Of a stretch of DNA of 7,432 nt, positions 1 to 5,288 are shown in pieces; the stretch's first letter is position 1; every line of letters begins with the position of its first letter. The notes under the pieces were generated by a model, which was not told the DNA's origin, did not search any database, and was given only the letters and a program-made list of their open reading frames with translations. Source of the stretch: Thiolapillus brandeum (GTDB taxonomy: Bacteria; Pseudomonadota; Gammaproteobacteria; Chromatiales; Chromatiaceae); contig DRLF01000232.1 of NCBI GenBank assembly GCA_011051425.1, forward strand, positions 1 to 7,432, given 5' to 3'. Made by a program: the position numbers and the translations under genes.

Positions 1-1232
1 AAATCACCGGGCGAACACTGCTTCCTGAATGTGGCAATCCTGCGGCAGCGCAGCTGATGAATTTCCCTGCCGATCTGTTTTCCGTGGATATGGGCGGGTA
101 CGTCCCTGGCGGAAATGTCCCTGGTGAGTGCATGGATACGGCGCAAATAGTCTGCCTGGGGATAAGGCTGATCCTGGAGCCCTTTGCGTCCCTGGGCATC
201 GCTCTGACAGGCCAGCAGGAAGCGTTCGAAATCTTCAGGAGCACGCCAGGCGTCCAGATCATCCAGGAGCTTTGCCAGGGTTCTGGGCTTGAGCTCAAAG
301 GCCAGATGCACCATGAGATGATAGCGGGATGTCTTGCGGGCCAGCTTCCGGTAGTGTTCGGGGATGCGCAGGCGCCGGCAGACCCGGTCGACCAGGGGGA
401 CGCCCAGCGCTTCATGCCCGCGGTGACTGGGCCAGTATTCGGGAGGCGTCACCGCCTTGCCCAGGTCATGCACCAGCACCGCAAAGCGCACCAGGGGGTC
501 TGTGGTGAGTTCGGTAACGCGGTCCAGTGCCATGAGCACGTGAATGCCGGTGTCGATCTCGGGATGATATTTTTCCGGCTGGGGAATGCCGAACAGGGCG
601 TCCACTTCGGGCAGGATTTCTTTCAGCGCGCCCAGTTCCCGCAGCACTTCGACGAAGCGCCGGGGTGATGGTGCGCACAGGGCGCGGTGCAGTTCCTGCC
701 AGATACGTTCCGGGGCGAGGGAAGTCAGGTCACCTCTTGCTGTCATGTGTCGGGCGAGTGTTGCGGTTTCTTCTGCGATGGAAAAATCCAGTCCGGCGGC
801 AAGACGCGCCAGGCGCAGGATGCGCAGGGGGTCATCACTGAATGACGGCAGATGCCGGAGAATACGCTGTTCCAGGTCCCGGCGGCCATGAAAAGGGTCG
901 ATGATCCGTCCCTCCCTGTTCATGGCGATGGCGTTGATGGTCAGATCACGCCGCGCCAGATCGTCCTCCAGAGAAATACCGGGGCCTGTGGTCAGATTGC
1001 CGTCAGCATCCCGTCCTCTTGCCAGGGCATATTCTTCCTTGCTGCGGGGGTGCAGGAATACGGGGAAATCCCTGCCCACCTGTTGAAAACCGCGGGCCAG
1101 CATTTCTTCGGGGGTGCTGCCCACCACCACCCAGTCACGGTCATTGTGGGGTCGGTCGAGCAACCGGTCGCGTACGAAGCCGCCCACGAGGTAGGCGTCC
1201 AGACCCTGTTCTGCGCTGTCGTGGGTGGTCAT
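1..1232 (-). CDS. cca: Multifunctional CCA tRNA nucleotidyltransferase, 3' end cut by window edge
   Basis: Adds or repairs the 3'-terminal CCA of tRNAs in the cytoplasm using CTP and ATP without a nucleic acid template; the gammaproteobacterial form also carries a C-terminal HD phosphohydrolase domain. The 410 visible codons align end to end with the roughly 412-residue E. coli protein, so only the last few residues are missing. Visible motifs: VGGFVRD (16-22), metal-binding DRD (Asp31, Asp33), LARRDLTINA (92-101), the motif D region DDPLR (133-137), HPEIDTGIH (223-231), HDLGK (255-259) and SDAQGR (344-349). Two oddities: the ARTERK...GYTGF segment conserved in relatives is replaced by a shorter stretch (about residues 72-86), and motif D reads DDxxR instead of EDxxR. 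The ATG at 1232 lies 5 bases after the DUF2007 stop and has no clear Shine-Dalgarno site, suggesting translation coupled to that gene. Family assignment is secure; full activity is not. Confidence 0.95.
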   Translation of the reverse strand, partial: MTTHDSAEQGLDAYLVGGFVRDRLLDRPHNDRDWVVVGSTPEEMLARGFQQVGRDFPVFLHPRSKEEYALARGRDADGNLTTGPGISLEDDLARRDLTINAIAMNREGRIIDPFHGRRDLEQRILRHLPSFSDDPLRILRLARLAAGLDFSIAEETATLARHMTARGDLTSLAPERIWQELHRALCAPSPRRFVEVLRELGALKEILPEVDALFGIPQPEKYHPEIDTGIHVLMALDRVTELTTDPLVRFAVLVHDLGKAVTPPEYWPSHRGHEALGVPLVDRVCRRLRIPEHYRKLARKTSRYHLMVHLAFELKPRTLAKLLDDLDAWRAPEDFERFLLACQSDAQGRKGLQDQPYPQADYLRRIHALTRDISARDVPAHIHGKQIGREIHQLRCRRIATFRKQCSPGD

Positions 1233-1237
1233 TGCTG

Positions 1238-1486
1238 TCAGCGCAGCGCTGGTGGAATCCAGCTGTCATCATCATCCGCGCTATCACGCATTTCCCGGAT
1301 GAGCTTTTTCGCCCGGATTTCATCCTTTTCATCGACGAACACCCTGACGATGCCCAGGGCGGGTAGTTCGCCCATGGCGCCCTGCAGGTAGTCGCCACCG
1401 ACCCTGGCATCGATGCCATTGCCGATGAGGTAGATCTTGATGGAATGCGCCTCGATGGAGTTCAAGGCATCGAAAACAGGAATCAC
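1238..1486 (-). CDS. DUF2007 family small protein (82 aa, GTG start)
   Basis: This short cytoplasmic protein begins VIPVFDALNSIEAHSIK and continues with GDYLQGAMGELPALG. That fits the DUF2007 family ('putative signal transducing protein'), whose members typically read like (I/V)PVYxALNxxEAHxI...GExLQGGxGELPAxG followed by an acidic, helical end. The biochemical role of the family is not established. The frame stays open for 70 codons upstream, but that part only mirrors the lipoprotein gene in another frame. The homology begins exactly at the GTG at 1486-1484, which overlaps the lipoprotein stop as GTGA, so this start is preferred. The C-terminus is very acidic (DSADDDDSW). No signal peptide or membrane segment is visible. 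The gene ends 5 bases before cca and probably belongs to the same transcript. Confidence 0.85.
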   Translation of the reverse strand: MIPVFDALNSIEAHSIKIYLIGNGIDARVGGDYLQGAMGELPALGIVRVFVDEKDEIRAKKLIREMRDSADDDDSWIPPALR

Positions 1487-1683
1487 CCGCCCTGTTCGCG
1501 AATAAGCCTGTCCCTGTCTTTCGCATCCTGTTGCATCTGTTTTTCCAGGCCCTTGGCCTTGTCCAGCGCCTTCATCTGTGAGTCCCAGGGGTTGAAGTGC
1601 TTTTCCGGTGGTTTTTCCGGCTGACTGTCTGAACAGGCGCCCAGAAGCAGTGTCATGGCCAGAACCAGTAAGCGCGTGTTCAT
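1483..1683 (-). CDS. Small predicted lipoprotein (66 aa)
   Basis: I do not recognise a named family. The N-terminus is a textbook lipoprotein signal: MNTR, a hydrophobic stretch LLVLAMTLL, and the lipobox LGAC with the lipidated Cys at residue 17. Ser at +2 predicts retention in the outer membrane rather than the inner membrane. The mature part is only about 50 residues: a Pro/Lys/Glu-rich linker (SQPEKPPEK), an FNPWDSQ motif around residues 30-36, then a highly charged, probably helical tail (KALDKAKGLEKQMQQDAKDRDRL). The start overlaps the stop of the SDR gene as ATGA and has a good Shine-Dalgarno site (GAGGA, 6-base spacing), so the start is well supported. The stop overlaps the next gene as GTGA. 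A cell-envelope role is inferred only from the lipobox. Confidence 0.85.
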   Translation of the reverse strand: MNTRLLVLAMTLLLGACSDSQPEKPPEKHFNPWDSQMKALDKAKGLEKQMQQDAKDRDRLIREQGG

Positions 1684-2426
1684 GACTGTTCCTCATAGGT
1701 CAGCGCCTGGCCATGAGTGCCGTGGCTGTCCGGACCCATCAGCCACAGGTACAAAGGCATGAGCGCTTCGGGCAGCTTTACCCTGTTGATGTCTTCTCCG
1801 GGGTAGATGGTCTTGCGCATGTTGGTGCGGGTAGGGCCGGGGTCGAGGCTGTTTACACGCACCGGGGTGTTTTCCAGCTCTTCTGCCAGCGCCTGCATCA
1901 GTCCTTCCTGGGCGAACTTGGCGGCGGCATAGGCACCCCAGTAGGCGTGGGCCCTGCGTCCCACACTGTCGGAAGTGAAGATGACCGAGGCATCTTCAGC
2001 CTGGAGCAGCAGGGGCATGCAGGTCTGGGTGATGAAGAAGGGTGCATTGGCGTTCACCTGCATGACCTTCATCCAGTCCTGGGGGTCATAGTCCTTGATG
2101 CGGCTCAGATAAGGATTGATGGCGGCATTGTGCAGGATGCCGTCGAGTCGGCCGAAAGTCTCTTTCAGTTTATCTCCCAGCTCTTCATAGTCATGGAGGG
2201 TGGCGCCTTCCAGATGCATGGGGTAGATAGCCGGAGTCGGAGCGCCCAGGCTCTCGATTTCGTCATAGACGTTTTCCAGATTCGGCAGGGTCTTGCTCAG
2301 CAGCACAACGGTTGCGCCGTGTGTGGCATAGGCGATGGAGGCTGCCCGGCCGATACCGCTGCCGGCGCCGGTAACCAGGATCACGCGATCCTGCAGCAGG
2401 TTGGAAGGAGCTTTGTAGTTGTTCAT
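1680..2426 (-). CDS. yciK: YciK-type short-chain dehydrogenase/reductase
   Basis: A 248-residue classical-type SDR, the usual family length, and a close match to E. coli YciK from memory, including DRVILVTGAGSGIGR, LDGILHNAA, WGAYAAAKFA and the C-terminal MPLYLWLMG. The physiological substrate of YciK is unknown. The nucleotide-binding TGxxxGIG motif is at 19-26, the structural NAA at 100-102, an Asn of the catalytic tetrad type at 125 (VNAN), and the catalytic YxxxK at Tyr166/Lys170. The residue 13 before Tyr166, where the catalytic Ser normally lies, is Asp153 (context TSDSVG), with Ser152 and Ser154 on either side; E. coli YciK reads TSSSVG here. PGPTRTNM (196-203) matches the usual segment after the active site. 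No transmembrane segment is apparent. It begins 55 bases after the phosphatase gene and overlaps the lipoprotein gene by 4 bases, so it may have its own promoter within the operon. Confidence 0.9.
   Translation of the reverse strand: MNNYKAPSNLLQDRVILVTGAGSGIGRAASIAYATHGATVVLLSKTLPNLENVYDEIESLGAPTPAIYPMHLEGATLHDYEELGDKLKETFGRLDGILHNAAINPYLSRIKDYDPQDWMKVMQVNANAPFFITQTCMPLLLQAEDASVIFTSDSVGRRAHAYWGAYAAAKFAQEGLMQALAEELENTPVRVNSLDPGPTRTNMRKTIYPGEDINRVKLPEALMPLYLWLMGPDSHGTHGQALTYEEQS
1690..1694 (-). promoter_or_regulatory. Shine-Dalgarno site of the small lipoprotein gene
   Basis: GAGGA on the minus strand lies 6 bases before the ATG at 1683. It sits inside the end of the SDR gene and confirms the lipoprotein start in spite of the ATGA overlap. 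It is among the clearest ribosome binding sites in the window. Confidence 0.7.
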
Positions 2427-2481
2427 GGCTGTCTGCTTGTATGACGGTACAGCGGCCTATATTAACAGACGTCACCCGTTC
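2427..2481 (-). promoter_or_regulatory. Gap between phosphatase and SDR genes with possible -10 box
   Basis: This is the widest gap within the minus-strand cluster. On the minus strand it contains TAATAT at 2464-2459, a fair -10 hexamer about 32 bases before the SDR start. There is no convincing -35 box at 16-18 bases; the nearest, TTGCTG, would be 20 bases away. No terminator-like hairpin with a T run is seen. It may hold an internal promoter for the SDR-lipoprotein-DUF2007-cca part, but read-through is equally possible. Confidence 0.25.
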
Positions 2482-3138
2482 CTACAGCAACGCCAGCAAA
2501 TCCTGTGGCCGCTCGAGGTCGAAATCAGCCTGCCACTCTTCCGGCCGGTCATCTTCCTGCAGGTAGCCGAAGAGGGCGCAGGCGGTGGGCATACCGGCGG
2601 CCTTTCCCGCTTCGATGTCCCTCTCGGCATCACCCACATACAGGCACCTTTCCGGTGGCGTTGCCAGCAATGTGCTGGCGTGTACCAGGGGTTGTGGATG
2701 GGGTTTCCTGTGCTCGCAGGTGTCGCCGCTGATGATGACTTCTGTGCCGCAGGGCATGGGCAATGCCTGCATCAGTGGATCGGTGAGCCAGGCGGGCTTG
2801 TTGGTCACGATACCCCAGGGGATGCCTTTCCGGCACAGGGCTTCGAGTACCTGATCCATGCCCGGAAACAGTCGCGTGTGTTGACAGATATTTTTCAGAT
2901 ACACATCCAGCAGGTGCAGGCGCCGCTCCTCGAAGCCTTCATCCTGCGGCTCCATGGCGAAGCCCCGGCGGATCAGCGCGATACCGCCGTGTGAGACCAC
3001 GGGGCGGATCTTTTCGAAAGGCAGGGGCTGACGGCCGAAATGCTCCAGTGTGCGGTTCAGGGCATGGGCCAGATCCGGGGCCGTATCCGCCAGGGTGCCG
3101 TCCAGGTCGAACAGCAGGCAATCGATGGCGGGTTTCAT
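2482..3138 (-). CDS. mupP: HAD phosphatase, MupP-like (N-acetylmuramic acid 6-phosphate phosphatase) or Gph-like
   Basis: A 218-residue haloacid dehalogenase phosphatase with all catalytic motifs: DLDGT with nucleophile Asp11 and acid/base Asp13, motif II Thr112 (VTNKP), motif III Lys145 (RKPHP), and motif IV VGDAERD with Asp170 and Asp174. The helical cap between residues about 20 and 85 is typical of the phosphoglycolate phosphatase subfamily. Sequence alone cannot separate Gph (2-phosphoglycolate) from MupP, which in Pseudomonas dephosphorylates MurNAc-6-phosphate in peptidoglycan recycling. I prefer MupP because the position between ubiG and a YciK-like reductase is the one mupP occupies in Pseudomonas; AmgK and MurU, its pathway partners, are not in the window. 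The ATG overlaps the ubiG stop as ATGA, indicating translational coupling. No signal peptide, so cytoplasmic. Confidence 0.85.
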   Translation of the reverse strand: MKPAIDCLLFDLDGTLADTAPDLAHALNRTLEHFGRQPLPFEKIRPVVSHGGIALIRRGFAMEPQDEGFEERRLHLLDVYLKNICQHTRLFPGMDQVLEALCRKGIPWGIVTNKPAWLTDPLMQALPMPCGTEVIISGDTCEHRKPHPQPLVHASTLLATPPERCLYVGDAERDIEAGKAAGMPTACALFGYLQEDDRPEEWQADFDLERPQDLLALL

Positions 3139-3857
3139 TCAGCCGCTTTTTGTGTGGCTACCAGATAGTTCACGTCCACGTCGGAGGGGTCGAGCCTGTA
3201 TACCCGGGTAAGAGGGTTGTAGGTCATGCCGCTGATGTCCTGCATTTCGAGGTCGGTCTGGCGGATCCACCGGCTCAGCTCCGACGGGCGGATGAAGCGC
3301 GCATAGTCATGTGTGCCTTTGGGCAGCAGGTGCAGAACGTACTCCGCGCCGACGATGGCAAACAGATAGGATTTGGGATTGCGGTTGATGGTAGAGAAGA
3401 ACACTTTGCCGCCCGGTTTGACCAGCGTGGCGCAGGCAGTGACGATGGAGGACGGATCAGGCACGTGCTCGAGCATTTCCATGCAGGTGACCACATCGAA
3501 CTCCCCGGGCATTTCCTGGGCCAGCTTTTCCACCGGTATCTGACGGTAGTCCACGTCACGGCCGCTTTCCAGCAGGTGCAGGCGCGCCACTTCCAGGTTG
3601 GCATCACCCATGTCGATACCGGTCACATGAGCGCCCTTCTCCGCCATGGATTCCGCCAGGATGCCACCGCCACAGCCCACGTCCAGCACCTTCCTGTCCG
3701 CCAGTCCGCCTGCATGTTGCTCGATATAGCCCAGGCGCAGGGGGTTGATCTCGTGCAGGGGCTTGAACTCGCTGTTGGGGTCCCACCAGCGCGAAGCCAG
3801 TTCCTCGAACTTGCTGATTTCCGAAGGATCCACATTGTGGTGTGCATGGTCGGGCAT
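3135..3857 (-). CDS. ubiG: Ubiquinone biosynthesis O-methyltransferase UbiG
   Basis: Catalyses the two O-methylations of ubiquinone synthesis (3-demethylubiquinol and the earlier polyprenyl catechol step) with S-adenosylmethionine. Near-diagnostic UbiG stretches: [20 protein letters not shown] at the N-terminus, [18 protein letters not shown]-binding motif [55 protein letters not shown], the [12 protein letters not shown] region and C-terminal [11 protein letters not shown] chose the ATG at 3857 ([11 protein letters not shown]), which gives 240 residues, the same length as E. coli UbiG. An in-frame ATG at 3890 would add 11 residues ([11 protein letters not shown]), but it has no ribosome binding site and sits on a possible -10 box. 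The gene lies 51 bases after the deaminase stop and overlaps the phosphatase gene by 4 bases. Confidence 0.95.
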   Translation of the reverse strand: MPDHAHHNVDPSEISKFEELASRWWDPNSEFKPLHEINPLRLGYIEQHAGGLADRKVLDVGCGGGILAESMAEKGAHVTGIDMGDANLEVARLHLLESGRDVDYRQIPVEKLAQEMPGEFDVVTCMEMLEHVPDPSSIVTACATLVKPGGKVFFSTINRNPKSYLFAIVGAEYVLHLLPKGTHDYARFIRPSELSRWIRQTDLEMQDISGMTYNPLTRVYRLDPSDVDVNYLVATQKAAE

Positions 3858-3888
3858 GATCGGCTTACCGTTGATATCAGATGGGATC

Positions 3889-3894
3889 ATTCTA
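3889..3894 (-). promoter_or_regulatory. Possible -10 box for ubiG
   Basis: TAGAAT on the minus strand would place a transcript start near 3882, about 25 bases before the preferred ubiG ATG at 3857 and downstream of the alternative ATG at 3890. No good -35 hexamer is present at 16-18 bases. If active, it would uncouple ubiG from the deaminase gene. Weak evidence. Confidence 0.25.
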
Positions 3895-3908
3895 GCAAAT
3901 TTGCCGGA

Positions 3909-5225
3909 TCAGGATTGTTGCTGCAGTTTATCCTGCCAGCTGCCGGTGTCGGCCATCAGCCTGTTTACATTGATGCGGGTCAGTTCGCCGTCAGACAGTA
4001 GCAGCTCACCGTTCACCCAGACATGGCTGACCTGTTCCCGGCCGGCGGAATACACGATCTGGGAGACCGGGTCGAACATGGGCTGGGTTTCGATACGCTG
4101 CAGGTCGATGGCCGTGATATCGGCTGCCTTGCCCGGGGTCAGGGAGCCAATATCCGCCTCCAGCCCCAGTGCCCTGGCGCCGTTGATGGTGGCCATTTCC
4201 AGCACCCGGGTCGCGGGGAGCGCTTCAGGATTCCCGGCCACGCCCTTGCCCAGCAGGGCAGCGGTCTGCATCTCGCCAAGCATGTCCAGATCATTGTTGC
4301 TGGCGGCACCGTCCGTGCCCAGGGCAACGTTGATGCCGGCAGCCAGTAGCCGGGCAACGGGACAGAATCCCGAGGCCAGCTTCAGATTGGATTCGGGACA
4401 ATGCACCACATGGCCACCGCTGGCCGCATAGGCTTCGATTTCATCATCCTGCAGCTGGGTCATGTGTACGGCGATGAGGCTGGGTCCGGTCAGGCCCAGC
4501 TGGCGTAACCTCGTGAGGGGGCGCATGCCATACTGTTTCCGGCTCTGCCCGATTTCGTCCGCCGTTTCATGAACGTGCATGTGAATGGGCAGATCCAGCT
4601 CGTTGGCCAGGGTGCGTACGCGCAGCAGGGGTTCGTCAGATACGGAATAGGGCGCGTGAGGCGCGAAGATGGCGCTGACGGTGGATTCGTTGCGGAAAGT
4701 ATCATGCAGCGCCAGCGCACGTTCCAGGTAACCGTCGGCATCGGAGGCCCAGGCGGAAGGGAAGTCGATGAGTATCATGCCCAGCACCGCCCGCATGCCG
4801 GTTTCCAGGGCGACTTTTCCGGTGACGTCCGGAAAGAAATACATGTCGTTGAAACAGGTGGTGCCGCTGCGGATCATCTCCGCCATGGCCAGACGGCTGC
4901 CATCAGCGACAAATTCCGGACTGATCCATCGCTGCTCGGCAGGCCAGATGTGCTTTTCCAGCCATTCCATCAGCGGGATATCGTCGGCCATGCCCCGGAA
5001 CAGGCTCATGGGCGTGTGAGTGTGAGCATTGATCAGGCCGGGGATCAGGGCATGTCCCGGCAGTTCAATGACCTGTTCTGCGCTGAGTTGTTCCCTTGCC
5101 TCCTGCGAAGGTAAAAGGGCAGTGATGCGCCCCTGTTCGATGGCGACGGCATGGTGTTCCAGGACCCGGCTTGCCGGTTCCACGGGAATGATCCAGCGGG
5201 CGTGTATGAGACTGTCTGCGTGCAT
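3909..5225 (-). CDS. mtaD: 5'-methylthioadenosine / S-adenosylhomocysteine deaminase (amidohydrolase)
   Basis: A 438-residue metal-dependent amidohydrolase of the TRZ/ATZ (cytosine deaminase-like) group. It removes the 6-amino group of adenosyl thioethers such as MTA or SAH, giving the inosyl compound. Metal ligands and catalytic residues are in place: NAHTHTPM (His68, His70), APHAPYSV (His190), HMHVHETADE (His217 as ligand, Glu220 as catalytic acid/base), VHMT (His254) and GTDGAASNNDLDM (Asp305). The C-terminal beta segment (SLTPGKAADI, VNGELLL) completes the split beta-sandwich found in the family. The position next to mtnA matches P. aeruginosa PA3170, reported as an MTA deaminase, which favours MTA as the main substrate; SAH remains possible. 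The ATG at 5225 has an AAGG Shine-Dalgarno site just before a run of eight A residues. First gene of the seven-gene cluster, divergent from mtnA. Confidence 0.92.
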   Translation of the reverse strand: MHADSLIHARWIIPVEPASRVLEHHAVAIEQGRITALLPSQEAREQLSAEQVIELPGHALIPGLINAHTHTPMSLFRGMADDIPLMEWLEKHIWPAEQRWISPEFVADGSRLAMAEMIRSGTTCFNDMYFFPDVTGKVALETGMRAVLGMILIDFPSAWASDADGYLERALALHDTFRNESTVSAIFAPHAPYSVSDEPLLRVRTLANELDLPIHMHVHETADEIGQSRKQYGMRPLTRLRQLGLTGPSLIAVHMTQLQDDEIEAYAASGGHVVHCPESNLKLASGFCPVARLLAAGINVALGTDGAASNNDLDMLGEMQTAALLGKGVAGNPEALPATRVLEMATINGARALGLEADIGSLTPGKAADITAIDLQRIETQPMFDPVSQIVYSAGREQVSHVWVNGELLLSDGELTRINVNRLMADTGSWQDKLQQQS

Positions 5226-5232
5226 TTTTTTT

Positions 5233-5236
5233 CCTT
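5233..5236 (-). promoter_or_regulatory. Shine-Dalgarno site of the MTA/SAH deaminase gene
   Basis: AAGG on the minus strand lies 7 bases before the ATG, separated from it by an A-only spacer. The run of eight A residues includes the A of the start codon. It supports the start at 5225. Confidence 0.65.
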
Positions 5237-5259
5237 GTCTGGCAGGTGGCTATAAAATA

Positions 5260-5276
5260 CCGGAAATCTGTTCCGG
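5260..5276. repeat. Inverted repeat CCGGAA-N5-TTCCGG upstream of mtnA
   Basis: CCGGAA (5260-5265) and TTCCGG (5271-5276) are perfect 6-base arms around the 5-base spacer ATCTG. The right arm is also the core of an 8-base palindrome TTCCGGAA (5271-5278). The element lies just downstream of the putative mtnA -10 and 12 bases before the mtnA start. It could be a regulator binding site, or a short hairpin in the mtnA leader that would cover its weak ribosome binding site. Confidence 0.5.
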
Positions 5277-5288
5277 AACCCAACACTT

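Larger units (their letters stand above)
5226..5288. promoter_or_regulatory. Divergent control region between mtaD and mtnA
   Basis: These 63 bases must serve both directions. On the plus strand, TATAAAAT at 5251-5258 is a plausible -10 for mtnA (transcript start about 5264), though no proper -35 is spaced for it. On the minus strand, TATTTTATAG over the same bases could act as -10 for mtaD, with TTGGGT near 5284-5279 as a poor -35. The region is clearly more AT-rich than the flanking genes. mtnA has no strong Shine-Dalgarno site; GGAA at 5275-5278 is the nearest candidate, 10 bases before its ATG. Confidence 0.5.

Noticed and set aside
57..668. A 203-codon plus-strand open frame at the left edge
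   Set aside because: Antisense to cca, whose reading frame is open across the whole region and matches the family throughout.
1487..1696. N-terminal 70-codon extension of the DUF2007 frame
   Set aside because: It overlaps the lipoprotein gene in another frame and shows no family similarity; homology starts at the GTG at 1486.
1713..2444. A 243-codon plus-strand open frame opposite the YciK-like gene
   Set aside because: Antisense shadow of an SDR gene with clear motifs; no domain of its own.
2991..4001. A 336-codon plus-strand open frame opposite ubiG and parts of its neighbours
   Set aside because: It mirrors ubiG codons and has no coherent motif; the opposite strand carries the full UbiG signature.
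5225..5232. Run of eight T (A on the coding strand) at the mtaD start as a phase-variable tract
   Set aside because: Most of the run lies between the ribosome site and the start codon, so slippage would change only spacing; eight bases is short and nothing else suggests phase variation.
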